This document shows positions 1 to 6,782 of a stretch of DNA of 13,672 nt, in pieces. This stretch comes from JBFXAN01 sp050184225 (GTDB lineage: Bacteria > Chloroflexota > Dehalococcoidia > CAUJGQ01): positions 1 through 13,672 of the forward strand of contig JBFXAN010000172.1 of assembly GCA_050184225.1 (NCBI GenBank). The letters are read 5' to 3'. Position numbers and translations under genes: made by a program. A model generated the notes under the pieces. The model had not been told where the DNA came from. It searched no databases and saw nothing but the letters and a program-made list of their open reading frames with translations. The stretch's first letter is position 1; every line of letters starts with the position of its first letter.

Positions 1-125
1 AGGGGGATTCCAGTATCGTATTCTCAACGATCTGGCGATGGGATCGTTTCAAGCTGGCATCCTGGATAGATTGTTACCCCAATCCGCGAATCAGCGGGGG
101 GAGGGGCCGGGGGAGGGGAGCGCCC

Positions 126-1292
126 ATGAATTTCACCGCAACCGACGCACACGAACAGATCCGGCAGCAGGCGCGGGCGCTGGCGGCGCGGTTCGACGAT
201 GCCTACTGGCGGCGTTGCGACGCGGAGCATCGCTTTCCCTGGGAGTTCTACGAGGCGTTTGCCGAGGCGGGCTGGCTCGGCATCGCCATTCCGGAGGCGT
301 TCGGCGGCGCCGGACTAGGCATCGCCGAGGCATCGATCCTTTTGGAAGAGGTTGCGGCCAGTGGCGCGGCGATGAACGGCGCGACGGCACTTCATCTGAC
401 GATCTTCGGACTCAATCCGGTGGTGCGGCATGGCCGCGACGAGCTTCGGCGGCGCGTGCTGCCCGACGCGGCGGCGGGACGGCTGCACGTCGCCTTTGGC
501 GTGACCGAGCCGACCGCCGGCTCCGATACGCCGTCGATTACGACCTTCGCCCGCCGCGACGGCGACCGGTACGTGATTCGCGGCCAGAAGGTCTGGACAT
601 CGAAAGCCAAAGAGTCAAGCAAAGTGCTGCTGCTGGCACGGACCACGTCGCTGGAGGAATGCGCGCGCCGGACCGACGGGATGACCTTGTTCCTCGCCGA
701 TCTCGATCCGCGCTATGTCTCGATCCGTGAGATCGAGAAGCTCGGCCGCCACGCGGTGGACTCCAATGAGGTCTTCTACGATGACCTGCCGGTCGATGCC
801 CGCGATGTTGTCGGGGAGGTCGGCCGCGGCTTCTATCACCTGCTCGACGGCCTCAACCCGGAACGCATCCTGATCGCGGCGGAGGCGCTGGGGACGGGCA
901 AGGCGGCGCTCCGCAAGGCGACGGCGTACGCCAAGGAACGGATCGTCTTCGGACGACCGATCGGTCAGAACCAGGGCATTCAGTTTCCACTCGCCGATTC
1001 CTATGCCAAGCTCCAGGCGGCGGAGTTGATGATCCGCAAGGCGGCGTGGCTGTACGACGAGGGGAAGCCGTGTGGCGCGGAGGCGAACATGGCGAAGTAC
1101 CTCGCTGCCGAGTGGGGCTTCGAGGCGGCCGATCGGGCACTCCAGACGTTGGGCGGCTTCGGCTATGCGCGTGAGTTTGATGTCGAGCGTTATTGGCGGG
1201 AGGTGCGGGTGATGCGGATTGCGCCCGTCACCCAGGAGATGGTGCTCAACTTCCTTGGCCAGCACGAGCTTGGCCTGCCGCGCTCGTACTGA
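126..1292 (+). CDS. Acyl-CoA dehydrogenase family flavoprotein
   Basis: 388 residues, the usual length for the family. It should use FAD to oxidise an acyl-CoA thioester to the 2-enoyl-CoA in the cytoplasm and pass electrons to ETF. The N-terminal helical domain is followed by the middle beta domain with the flavin/substrate signature FGVTEPTAGSD and the motif KVWTSKA. The C-terminal helical domain carries ERIVFGRPIGQNQ and LGGFGYAREFDVERYWRE. Where medium-chain enzymes have the catalytic Glu of YEGTSQ, this protein reads APVTQE. A Glu at residue 246 (NPERILIA) aligns with the helix-G base of isovaleryl- and long-chain acyl-CoA dehydrogenases, so I infer that E246 is the base. The ATG at 126 has a purine-rich ribosome site (GGGAGGGGAG) 6 bases upstream. 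The substrate is unknown. The neighbouring 161-residue gene gives no clue. Family very sure, specificity unknown. Confidence 0.95.
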   Translation: MNFTATDAHEQIRQQARALAARFDDAYWRRCDAEHRFPWEFYEAFAEAGWLGIAIPEAFGGAGLGIAEASILLEEVAASGAAMNGATALHLTIFGLNPVVRHGRDELRRRVLPDAAAGRLHVAFGVTEPTAGSDTPSITTFARRDGDRYVIRGQKVWTSKAKESSKVLLLARTTSLEECARRTDGMTLFLADLDPRYVSIREIEKLGRHAVDSNEVFYDDLPVDARDVVGEVGRGFYHLLDGLNPERILIAAEALGTGKAALRKATAYAKERIVFGRPIGQNQGIQFPLADSYAKLQAAELMIRKAAWLYDEGKPCGAEANMAKYLAAEWGFEAADRALQTLGGFGYAREFDVERYWREVRVMRIAPVTQEMVLNFLGQHELGLPRSY

Positions 1293-1394
1293 AGGCCGCG
1301 AGCGTTGGTGGTGCTGCGCCGCGCGTCCGGTCGTGGACCGTAGCCCGCGCGCCGCCTATCGTCGTGGAAGACTCTTACGCGTGAAGGTGCGGCT

Positions 1395-1880
1395 GTGGCG
1401 GAGACGATCACCATCCGGAGCATCTGGGGCGGCATGAGCGATGAGACCGCCGCGGCCGTGCTCGGCGATGTCAAGCGGGAGTTGCCCGACCTGTATCGTC
1501 AGGCGGTGGCCACCGCCGCCGGTTCGCTCAAGATGCGGCCGCAGGTGCTGCGGCAGCAGCCGGCCGCGCGTCAGGCAACGACGATCCGGCGCACCTTCAC
1601 CCAGGTCAACCAGCAGGATCTGGCCACGCATCTCCTGATCGAGTGGCTGACCAAGTGCCAGAAGCCGATGCTCGGTCAGTTCCTCGACGACCTCGGCATC
1701 GAACACGAGGACGGCACGATCAAGCAGGAACTCGGCGCGGAGCCGGATGCCGAGCGGCTTTCCGCCGCGATCGCCCACCTCAACGAGAACTTCCCGCCGG
1801 AGCAGGTGCGCATCTATCTGTCGGCCTTCTCCACGATCACCGCCGACGATTGGCAGCGGTTGCCCGAACTGATTGCGTAG
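1395..1880 (+). CDS. Conserved-looking hypothetical protein, 161 aa
   Basis: I do not recognise this protein. It begins with GTG at 1395, preceded by GAAGGTG about 6 bases upstream, and lies 102 bp behind the acyl-CoA dehydrogenase on the same strand, so the two may be co-transcribed. It is soluble and mostly helical by appearance, without a signal peptide or membrane segment. There is a basic central part (residues about 46-68, rich in Arg/Gln), one Cys in EWLTKCQKP, and a C-terminal half with acidic helices (FLDDLGIEHEDG, AIAHLNENFPPEQVRIYLSAF). Codon and GC usage match the neighbours, which supports a real gene. The opposite strand also has a 180-codon open frame here, but it has no matching ribosome site or recognisable protein. 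No function can be assigned. Confidence 0.7.
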   Translation: MAETITIRSIWGGMSDETAAAVLGDVKRELPDLYRQAVATAAGSLKMRPQVLRQQPAARQATTIRRTFTQVNQQDLATHLLIEWLTKCQKPMLGQFLDDLGIEHEDGTIKQELGAEPDAERLSAAIAHLNENFPPEQVRIYLSAFSTITADDWQRLPELIA

Positions 1881-1901
1881 CACGGTCGGCGGCGACAACC
1901 G

Positions 1902-3146
1902 TCAGGAGCGCCGCGCCAGCGCGTCATCCAACCAGTCGAAGACCTGCTGTCCGAACTGCGCGTCCGCCCCGGCTTCGCAGTGCTCGCCGGCGCCGTCCGC
2001 GTTCTTGAATTCCAACAGCGTCTTTGCTCCCTTGATTGCCTGGTACAGTTCTGCCGATTGTGATGCGCGGAGGTCATTTTCGGCCTGACAGATCAGGACC
2101 GGACAGGTGATCTGTCCGGCGATGCCCTCCAGCGTGTACGGCTGCATCGCGCGAAGATAGTCGAGCGGCGTGGCGACGCCGTGCACCAACATGCCACGGT
2201 TGATCGAGAATGCCACGGATGGATTCTGCATGATCTCCTGAAAGGCGGACGCGAACCCCTTTGGGTCGCCGTCGTTCAGGTGAGCGCGCAATGGTTCCGG
2301 TACCATCAGCGGTGCCAGCGCGCCGGGCGAGTACAGTCCCGGGTCGGCGATGCACGCCGCCAGACGGTGTTCGCCGGTGGCGGCGCGAGGCGCGAGGTAG
2401 CCGCCCCAGCTTCGTCCGATCAGCGCGACGCGGGTTGCATCGACCTCCGGCCGCGTGAGCACGTAATCCAGCACTGGCGCAACCACGCGCTCCCAGTCCG
2501 GTCGCATGGGCATGTGCTGATCGAGCAGCACACCGCCCTGACCAGGCCCGTCGAACGTGAGGCAGTGATAGCCGCGGCGGACGGCGGGTACAGCCGTGAA
2601 GTGCAACTCCTCCGCCGTGCCGTCATAGCCGCCGGTGATGACCAGCGTCGGACGTGGTCCGCCGTCTGCGTCTGCCTGGTAGAAGTAGCCGGGGAGTGTC
2701 GTCCCCTGGAAGGGGATCTGCACCGGCTCGATCGCGGGCGAGGAAAGCGCCGCCGCCTGCCGAAACGCGGCAACCTGCTTGTGATAGGCATCCAACATTT
2801 GTGGATCGACCGGCGCCGCAAACATGAAGAGGAACGCCGTTCGATAGTAGGTCGCGGCTCGTAAGAACGCCTCCCGCGCGCTGACCGTATGTCCCTTGGC
2901 CAGCGACGCCTCCGCTGCCTGCGCGACACGGTCCGCTGTCTGCATCCACTGGGTATGCCATGCTTCGTGATCGCCGTCCGCGATACGCCGCCCGGTCGAG
3001 AAGCACTCTCCCAGATCGGCGCCATGCTCGGCGACGCAGGCCAGGGCACGAAGGAACTGACCAGCGAACTCCGGATTACTGAAGAGCATGCTCATCGCCG
3101 ATACCGGATGTGTCGGAGTTGCCGTTTGTGGTGATTGGGCCGTCAT
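1902..3146 (-). CDS. Alpha/beta hydrolase with N-terminal helical domain
   Basis: 414 residues from the ATG at 3146, which has AGGAGAGGA 9 bases upstream. The open frame extends 23 codons further, but that ATG lacks a comparable site. Residues 1-140 are helical (REAFLRAATYYRTAFLF), a lid/dimer domain typical of this branch. The catalytic domain follows from about residue 143. The nucleophile elbow is GRSWGG (S246), the acid is probably D358 in CQAENDLR, and the base is H389 in GEHCEAGA. The oxyanion region is TGGYDGTAEE and FDGPGQGG. This arrangement resembles hydrolases related to 2,6-dihydroxypseudooxynicotine hydrolase and FrsA-like esterases, which cut C-C or ester bonds. The actual substrate is unknown. 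It follows the ZIP transporter gene by 43 bp on the same strand and ends 21 bp from the convergent 161-residue gene. Confidence 0.92.
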   Translation of the reverse strand: MTAQSPQTATPTHPVSAMSMLFSNPEFAGQFLRALACVAEHGADLGECFSTGRRIADGDHEAWHTQWMQTADRVAQAAEASLAKGHTVSAREAFLRAATYYRTAFLFMFAAPVDPQMLDAYHKQVAAFRQAAALSSPAIEPVQIPFQGTTLPGYFYQADADGGPRPTLVITGGYDGTAEELHFTAVPAVRRGYHCLTFDGPGQGGVLLDQHMPMRPDWERVVAPVLDYVLTRPEVDATRVALIGRSWGGYLAPRAATGEHRLAACIADPGLYSPGALAPLMVPEPLRAHLNDGDPKGFASAFQEIMQNPSVAFSINRGMLVHGVATPLDYLRAMQPYTLEGIAGQITCPVLICQAENDLRASQSAELYQAIKGAKTLLEFKNADGAGEHCEAGADAQFGQQVFDWLDDALARRS

Positions 3147-3189
3147 GGTCCGAGTCCTCTCCTGTCCCAAGGTATGCCGTTGAGGTTGG

Positions 3190-3948
3190 TCATGGGCCTT
3201 GCTGAAGCTTGTCAAGTCCGAACGCGACGAGGAAGCCGGCGACGGTTATCAGGCCGGTGAGATTGTGGGCGATGGCAAAGGCCTCGGGGAACATCGTCGT
3301 CGCCACCATCGCCAGGACGGCCCCGGCTGCCACTGCCGCGATCGCGGCGGTCACATCATGAGAAAATCCACCGAAAAGGCTGTAGCCGGCGAGCGAGGCA
3401 ACGCTGGTCAGGAGGGCGATCACTCCCCAAACGCCGAAGACGTAGCGATGGGGACGGCCCGATTGCCGCATCGCCGCCGCGCCGGTCATGCCCTCCGGAA
3501 TGTTGGAGAGCGTGATGCCGATCACCGTCACCCAGCTCACCGCTCCGCCGAGCACGCTGAGCCCGATCACGATCGACTCCGGGACGCTGTCAAGCAGCGA
3601 TCCGATCGCGATCGTCGTACCGCGCCCCGCATGCTGCCCGCCGGACTTTTGCGTGTCGCCGGCCTGCTCCGGTTCGCCCCCACTCATGAGTGACAGGGCC
3701 CAGGTTGCCACGGTGAATGCCAAGCCACCAGAGAGGAAGCCGATGGCGGTCGCCTCAAATCCGGCTCGTTCGTACGCCTCCTCCATCAAGTCGAAGGCCA
3801 GGACCGCGATCAGGACACCGCCGCCGAAGGCGGTGACCAGGGCGATGATGCGTTGCGGGACGTTGCCGAGATAGCCGGCGGCGGCGCCGGCCAATAGTGC
3901 GCCGCCAGCGATGGTTCCCCAAAGCAACGCCTGCATCCATTCGGGCAT
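3190..3948 (-). CDS. ZIP-family divalent metal transporter
   Basis: 252 residues from the ATG at 3948 (AAGGGG 10 bases upstream); a start 15 codons earlier exists but has a weaker site. About eight hydrophobic segments span the protein, for example residues 6-27, 34-53, 68-88, 113-132, 138-158, 170-190, 199-218 and 229-246. The signature helices read LLDSVPESIVIGL (about 118-130) and LSNIPEGM (147-154), which match the HNxPEG and HEIPEG metal sites of ZIP proteins but with D120 and S148 in place of His. A third acidic site is FPEA (E222). The loop between the third and fourth segments (about 89-110) holds only two charged stretches and one His. ZIP proteins move Zn, Fe or Mn into the cytoplasm. 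The His-free site makes the metal uncertain. It is the first gene of a possible two-gene unit with the hydrolase. Confidence 0.9.
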   Translation of the reverse strand: MPEWMQALLWGTIAGGALLAGAAAGYLGNVPQRIIALVTAFGGGVLIAVLAFDLMEEAYERAGFEATAIGFLSGGLAFTVATWALSLMSGGEPEQAGDTQKSGGQHAGRGTTIAIGSLLDSVPESIVIGLSVLGGAVSWVTVIGITLSNIPEGMTGAAAMRQSGRPHRYVFGVWGVIALLTSVASLAGYSLFGGFSHDVTAAIAAVAAGAVLAMVATTMFPEAFAIAHNLTGLITVAGFLVAFGLDKLQQGP

Positions 3949-4173
3949 GCATATTCGACCCCTTGAGAATTTGCGGCGAACGCCATGGTTCACCGCACGG
4001 ACGTAGGGTGACGAACGCCCGGACTTCCAACCTATCGCACGTCGATGAGTAGAGCCAAAAAACGCGAACGGATCGCATGTGGACGGCGGAGTCCGGCGTG
4101 TGCGTTCGAAACACTATTGAGGAAGCTGTTGAGGTGCGAATCAGATCATAAGGGTGCGCACTGGAGGTGCATC

Positions 4174-4344
4174 ATGGCGATCCGGCAGGCGCACCGGCGG
4201 CAGCTGCCGAAGCGGCGACGCCGCGATGAGGACAACGATACGCTCACCCGCGTTGGTGGGATTATCGTCTGGGTCGGCGTACCGCTGATTGCATGGGGGG
4301 CGCTCATCTGGGCGGCGATTCAAGCGGCACGCTCGATGCTGTAG
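4174..4344 (+). CDS. Small single-pass membrane protein, 56 aa
   Basis: The ATG at 4174 is preceded by a perfect GGAGG at 4163-4167, 6 bases away, which decides this start over an in-frame ATG at 4045. The product has a strongly basic N-terminus (HRRQLPKRRRRDEDND, residues 7-22), then one hydrophobic segment (GGIIVWVGVPLIAWGALIWAA, with an internal Gly/Pro, about residues 28-48), and a short tail. The positive-inside rule puts the N-terminus in the cytoplasm. I do not recognise a family. The good ribosome site, the membrane segment and the hairpin 42 bp past the stop support a real monocistronic gene. Confidence 0.65.
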   Translation: MAIRQAHRRQLPKRRRRDEDNDTLTRVGGIIVWVGVPLIAWGALIWAAIQAARSML

Positions 4345-4385
4345 AGTGTGTCCCATTCGGAGGGGGCTGGGACGCCCCGACACCG

Positions 4386-4417
4386 ACGGCCCGGCTGGCG
4401 GAATCCAGCCGGGCCGT
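4386..4417 (+). terminator. Hairpin, probable terminator after the 56-aa gene
   Basis: Perfect 13-bp inverted repeat: ACGGCCCGGCTGG at 4386-4398 pairs with CCAGCCGGGCCGT at 4405-4417 around a 6-base loop (CGGAAT). It lies 42 bp behind the stop of the small membrane protein and 123 bp before the deacetylase-like lipoprotein. The bases after it (CTCATGTTCG) contain few T residues, so it is not a textbook intrinsic terminator. It may still act as one or as a 3' stabiliser. Confidence 0.55.
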
Positions 4418-4540
4418 CTCATGTTCGATGATGCACGGCGGTGTGGTGGTTCCGCGTCACCGTCCGATTGCCGCCCGGGTTTGGAGTCTCGATACTGGGA
4501 GTGAGCAAACCTCCTCGGTGGAGCGACATCAGGCTGGTGC

Positions 4541-5350
4541 ATGCGAATCCGTCTCCTCTTGCTTGTCGGTATTCTCGGCGTGCTACCAATGCTCGTCTCG
4601 TGCGAACATTCAGGCGATGAGTCCGGCGTCGTCATCCTCCGGTCCAGCAACCGGGCGAACGGTGAGACACCGTCCTCCCCCGCACCAGAGCCGTCCCCAT
4701 CGCCGTCGCCTGCATCGCACAAGCGCGTTCCCGTTTCCGTCGAAGAGATTCTCCGTGGTCCCGCCGACGTTCCTCAGGTCAGCCTCGTGATCAACGCCGG
4801 TTCCGGCTACCCGCCGGCGGACGAGATACTCGATATCCTCGCGGCCAAAGGTGTGAAGACCACGTTCTTTCTGATGGGCTGGTGGGCGGAGCGCAACCCG
4901 GAGTTGGTTCGCCGTATCCACGACGAAGGCCACGAGATCGCCAGCCACGGCTACCGTATCTTCGACCTGACGCTGGTCACAGATGCCGAGATCGTCGCGG
5001 ATCTCGAACGGGCGGAGGCCGTGATCAGCGGCATCACCGGTCAGAGCACTCGCCCGCTCTGGAGCCCATCGGCGGGCTATCGCGATGCGCGGGTGCGGGG
5101 GATCGCCGCGCGGCTCGGCTACCGGCCGATCCTCTGGACCCAGGACAGTGGCGATTGGCGCGACAACGCCACCGCCGACGGCGTCTTCCGCCAGTCGATC
5201 GCCGGCGCCGTCAACGGCTCGATCATCGTGCTCCACCTCGACAGCCCCCAGAGCCGCACCGCCACCGCCACCATCTTCGGCCGTCTGATCGACGCCCTGC
5301 GCGAGCAAGGACTGGAGCCGGTGACGATCTCGGAGTTGGTGGGGGAGTGA
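4541..5350 (+). CDS. Lipoprotein with divergent polysaccharide-deacetylase (NodB) domain
   Basis: 269 residues. Residues 1-20 form a lipoprotein signal ending in the lipobox LVSC (C21), so the protein is likely anchored outside the cytoplasmic membrane. A Ser/Pro linker (about 43-60) leads to a NodB-type domain (about 78-267): GVKTTFFLMGWWAERNP, GHEIASHG, WTQDSGDW, and the C-terminal IIVLHLDSP...LREQGLEPVTISEL. Classical deacetylases need a TFDD motif and a His-x3-His metal pair. Here the first strand reads LVINAGSGY (residues 82-90) and the second His is I140, while H136 and H232 remain. Either it uses another chemistry or it binds sugars without deacetylating them. The sequence of the altered motifs looks orderly rather than decayed, which suggests a distinct subfamily. 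The start is not backed by a close ribosome site (GGTGGAG lies about 18 bases upstream). Confidence 0.85.
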   Translation: MRIRLLLLVGILGVLPMLVSCEHSGDESGVVILRSSNRANGETPSSPAPEPSPSPSPASHKRVPVSVEEILRGPADVPQVSLVINAGSGYPPADEILDILAAKGVKTTFFLMGWWAERNPELVRRIHDEGHEIASHGYRIFDLTLVTDAEIVADLERAEAVISGITGQSTRPLWSPSAGYRDARVRGIAARLGYRPILWTQDSGDWRDNATADGVFRQSIAGAVNGSIIVLHLDSPQSRTATATIFGRLIDALREQGLEPVTISELVGE

Positions 5351-5353
5351 CGG

Positions 5354-5408
5354 TACCTAACCCCCCGGCCCCCTTCCCTCGCAGGGAAGGGGGCCGGGGG
5401 GTTAGGTA
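5354..5408. repeat. Perfect 26-bp inverted repeat abutting the nitrilase start
   Basis: Arms 5354-5379 and 5383-5408 are exact reverse complements, separated by CGC. The arm reads TACCTAACCCCCCGG followed by CCCCCTTCCCT. The element starts 3 bp past the stop of the lipoprotein gene, and its last base is the A of the nitrilase ATG. It has no T tract, so it does not look like an intrinsic terminator. Its C-run/CTTCCCT composition resembles the repeats at 13512-13672, and I read it as a member of a REP-like family. Confidence 0.9.
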
Positions 5409-6163
5409 TGAAGCTCGCCCTCGTCCAGATGCACTGCCCCAAAGGGGAGATCGACGCCAATCTGACGGCGATCGAGGCGCACATCGATCGGGCGGTCGTG
5501 CGTGCGGTCGATGTCATCTGCTTTCCCGAGATGAGCATCACCGGCTATATCAACCCGGAGCGACAGCCGGAGGCGGTCCTCTCGCTCGCTAGTCCGGCGA
5601 TTGCGCGGCTGACGGCGATGACGGCCGGGCGTTCGATCACCGTTCTGGCAGGGTTGGTCGAGGCCAATGCCGCCGGTCGGCCGTTCATCACGCAGGTCGC
5701 CGTTCGGTCGGGACGGACGATCGGCGTCTATCGCAAGACGACGATCCCGGCGGATGAGGCGCCCTGGTTTGATCCTGGTGCGGGGGTGCCGGCCTTCGCG
5801 GAGGCGGCGCCGGCCTTTGCAATGTCGATCTGCGCGGATATCGAGGAGCCAAACGTCTTTGCCACGGCCGCCCGCAACGGCGCGCGCATCGTCTTCGAGG
5901 CCGCCGCGCCGGGATTATATGGGGAGCAGGCAACGAGAGACTGGCAGGCCGGGTTTGATTGGTGGCGCAGCGAGTGCCACACGAAGCTGGGCCGCTATGC
6001 CCGCGAGCAGGGCATCTTCATCGCCGTGGCGACACAGGCCGGCCGGACCGTCGATGAAGACTTTCCCGGCGGCGGCTACCTGTTCGGGCCGGACGGTCGG
6101 TGCATCGTCGCGAGCGCTGACGGTTCGCCCGGCGTGCTCCATGCGGAGATCGACATTGCCTGA
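5408..6163 (+). CDS. Carbon-nitrogen hydrolase (nitrilase superfamily)
   Basis: 251 residues, typical for the amidase branch. The catalytic triad is visible: E41 in CFPEMSITGY, K110 in YRKTTIP, and C142 in SICADIEEPN. The family hydrolyses C-N bonds of amides, N-carbamoyl compounds or nitriles through a cysteine thioester. The substrate cannot be told from the sequence. The residue after the catalytic Cys is Ala-Asp, as in several omega-amidase or carbamoylase-like members. The protein is cytoplasmic, with no signal peptide. The ATG at 5408 is at the edge of a perfect inverted repeat, so any ribosome site (GGGGGGTTAGG) lies inside the hairpin stem. Another start is not obvious: the conserved MKLALVQMHCPKG must be the N-terminus. 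The gene is 57 bp behind the lipoprotein gene and ends 8 bp from the convergent RAM-domain gene. Confidence 0.93.
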   Translation: MKLALVQMHCPKGEIDANLTAIEAHIDRAVVRAVDVICFPEMSITGYINPERQPEAVLSLASPAIARLTAMTAGRSITVLAGLVEANAAGRPFITQVAVRSGRTIGVYRKTTIPADEAPWFDPGAGVPAFAEAAPAFAMSICADIEEPNVFATAARNGARIVFEAAAPGLYGEQATRDWQAGFDWWRSECHTKLGRYAREQGIFIAVATQAGRTVDEDFPGGGYLFGPDGRCIVASADGSPGVLHAEIDIA

Positions 6164-6171
6164 CCGTGCAT

Positions 6172-6426
6172 TCAGCGGTCATCGGGCGAAGGGAACGCCC
6201 CAAACGTGAGGATCGTGAACGTCTCCCGAATGTGCTGGAGGCGGTGGATATCCTCCGTGACCAAGCGGTCAAGGTCGTCGAGCGTCTCGATATAGAGCTT
6301 GACGAGGAGATCGTACTGCCCGGAGATCGAGTACGCTTCCGAGAAGGCGTCCAGTTCGGCGATATCGGCGGCGACCTGGTGGACGAAACCCGGATCAGCC
6401 TTGAGCATCACGAAGACGGCGCGCAT
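6172..6426 (-). CDS. Stand-alone Lrp/AsnC ligand-binding (RAM) domain protein
   Basis: 84 residues: RAVFVMLKADPGFVHQVAADIAELDAF, then EAYSISGQYDLLVKLYIETLDDLDRLVTEDIHRL and a C-terminal strand TFTILTFGAF. This is the beta-alpha-beta-beta-alpha-beta RAM fold of Lrp/AsnC regulators without the DNA-binding half. SGQYDLLVK corresponds to the conserved G-x-Y-D effector site. Such stand-alone RAM proteins form ring oligomers and bind amino acids; their role is mostly unknown. The ATG at 6426 has AGAGGAG 7 bases upstream, which is why I prefer it to the longer in-frame reading that runs back to 6876. The gene is preceded by a 356-bp spacer full of repeats behind coaBC and is convergent with the nitrilase gene. 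Confidence 0.88.
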   Translation of the reverse strand: MRAVFVMLKADPGFVHQVAADIAELDAFSEAYSISGQYDLLVKLYIETLDDLDRLVTEDIHRLQHIRETFTILTFGAFPSPDDR

Positions 6427-6782
6427 TGGCTCGCTCCTCTGTCGCTCGCCGGCAATGGGCAGTGGGCAGTGGGGTCGCGCATTGACCCTCGCCCGCTTTT
6501 GCCGCACGTTTGCCGGGAATGAATCGATCGACGCCGGCACATCGTGAGTGCACAACCCCACTGCCCATTGCCCATGGCCGCCTTGAATGCCGGCCATGAA
6601 CTCGACGCGGTCGATGAGCAGCGCCTTCGGTGTGAGTCCGGGCTGATTGGGTACGCTCAGGTTCTCCTGGCGCGATACGGCGCGCTTTGCGAGCAGCGGG
6701 TGCAATGTGATTTCGACCATCCGTTTCTCGCCCCAGTTCCAGGCTATAGCCCTCGTCGATTCCCCGAGATGGCAATGCGCAC
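6427..6782. other. Gene-poor spacer between coaBC and the RAM gene
   Basis: The minus-strand frame of the RAM gene stays open through this whole stretch, so an ATG at 6720 would give a 98-residue extension beginning MVEITLHPLLAKRAVSRQEN. The first 40 or so residues (with PGLTPKALLIDR) faintly recall the start of MoaD/ThiS-like proteins, but the remainder is repeat-encoded (GHGQWAVG) and not protein-like. The ribosome site at 6720 is weak. I read it as either a decayed small gene cut by repeats or as chance coding. The spacer also holds the inverted repeat pair at 6451-6572. Confidence 0.4.
6451..6572. repeat. Inverted repeat pair of GGGCAGT/GGGCAAT units
   Basis: The left arm at 6451-6475 reads GGCAATGGGCAGT, one extra GGGCAGT, then GGGGT. 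The right arm at 6555-6572 (ACCCCACTGCCCATTGCC) is its exact reverse complement except for that one extra 7-base unit. The enclosed 79 bp have no recognised content. The same words occur again at 8099-8127, so this is a dispersed short repeat family. Confidence 0.85.

Noticed and set aside
38..730. 230-codon plus-strand frame overlapping the acyl-CoA dehydrogenase
   Set aside because: Arg/Gly-rich low-complexity translation in a shifted frame of a clear enzyme; no motif.
3147..3215. Longer N-terminus for the alpha/beta hydrolase
   Set aside because: The 23 extra residues are polar and include the ribosome site AGGAGAGGA of the inner ATG.
6427..6720. rpoZ (omega subunit) next to coaBC
   Set aside because: A common neighbour of coaBC, but the peptide here lacks the omega signature (such as NRFELVLLAAKRA).
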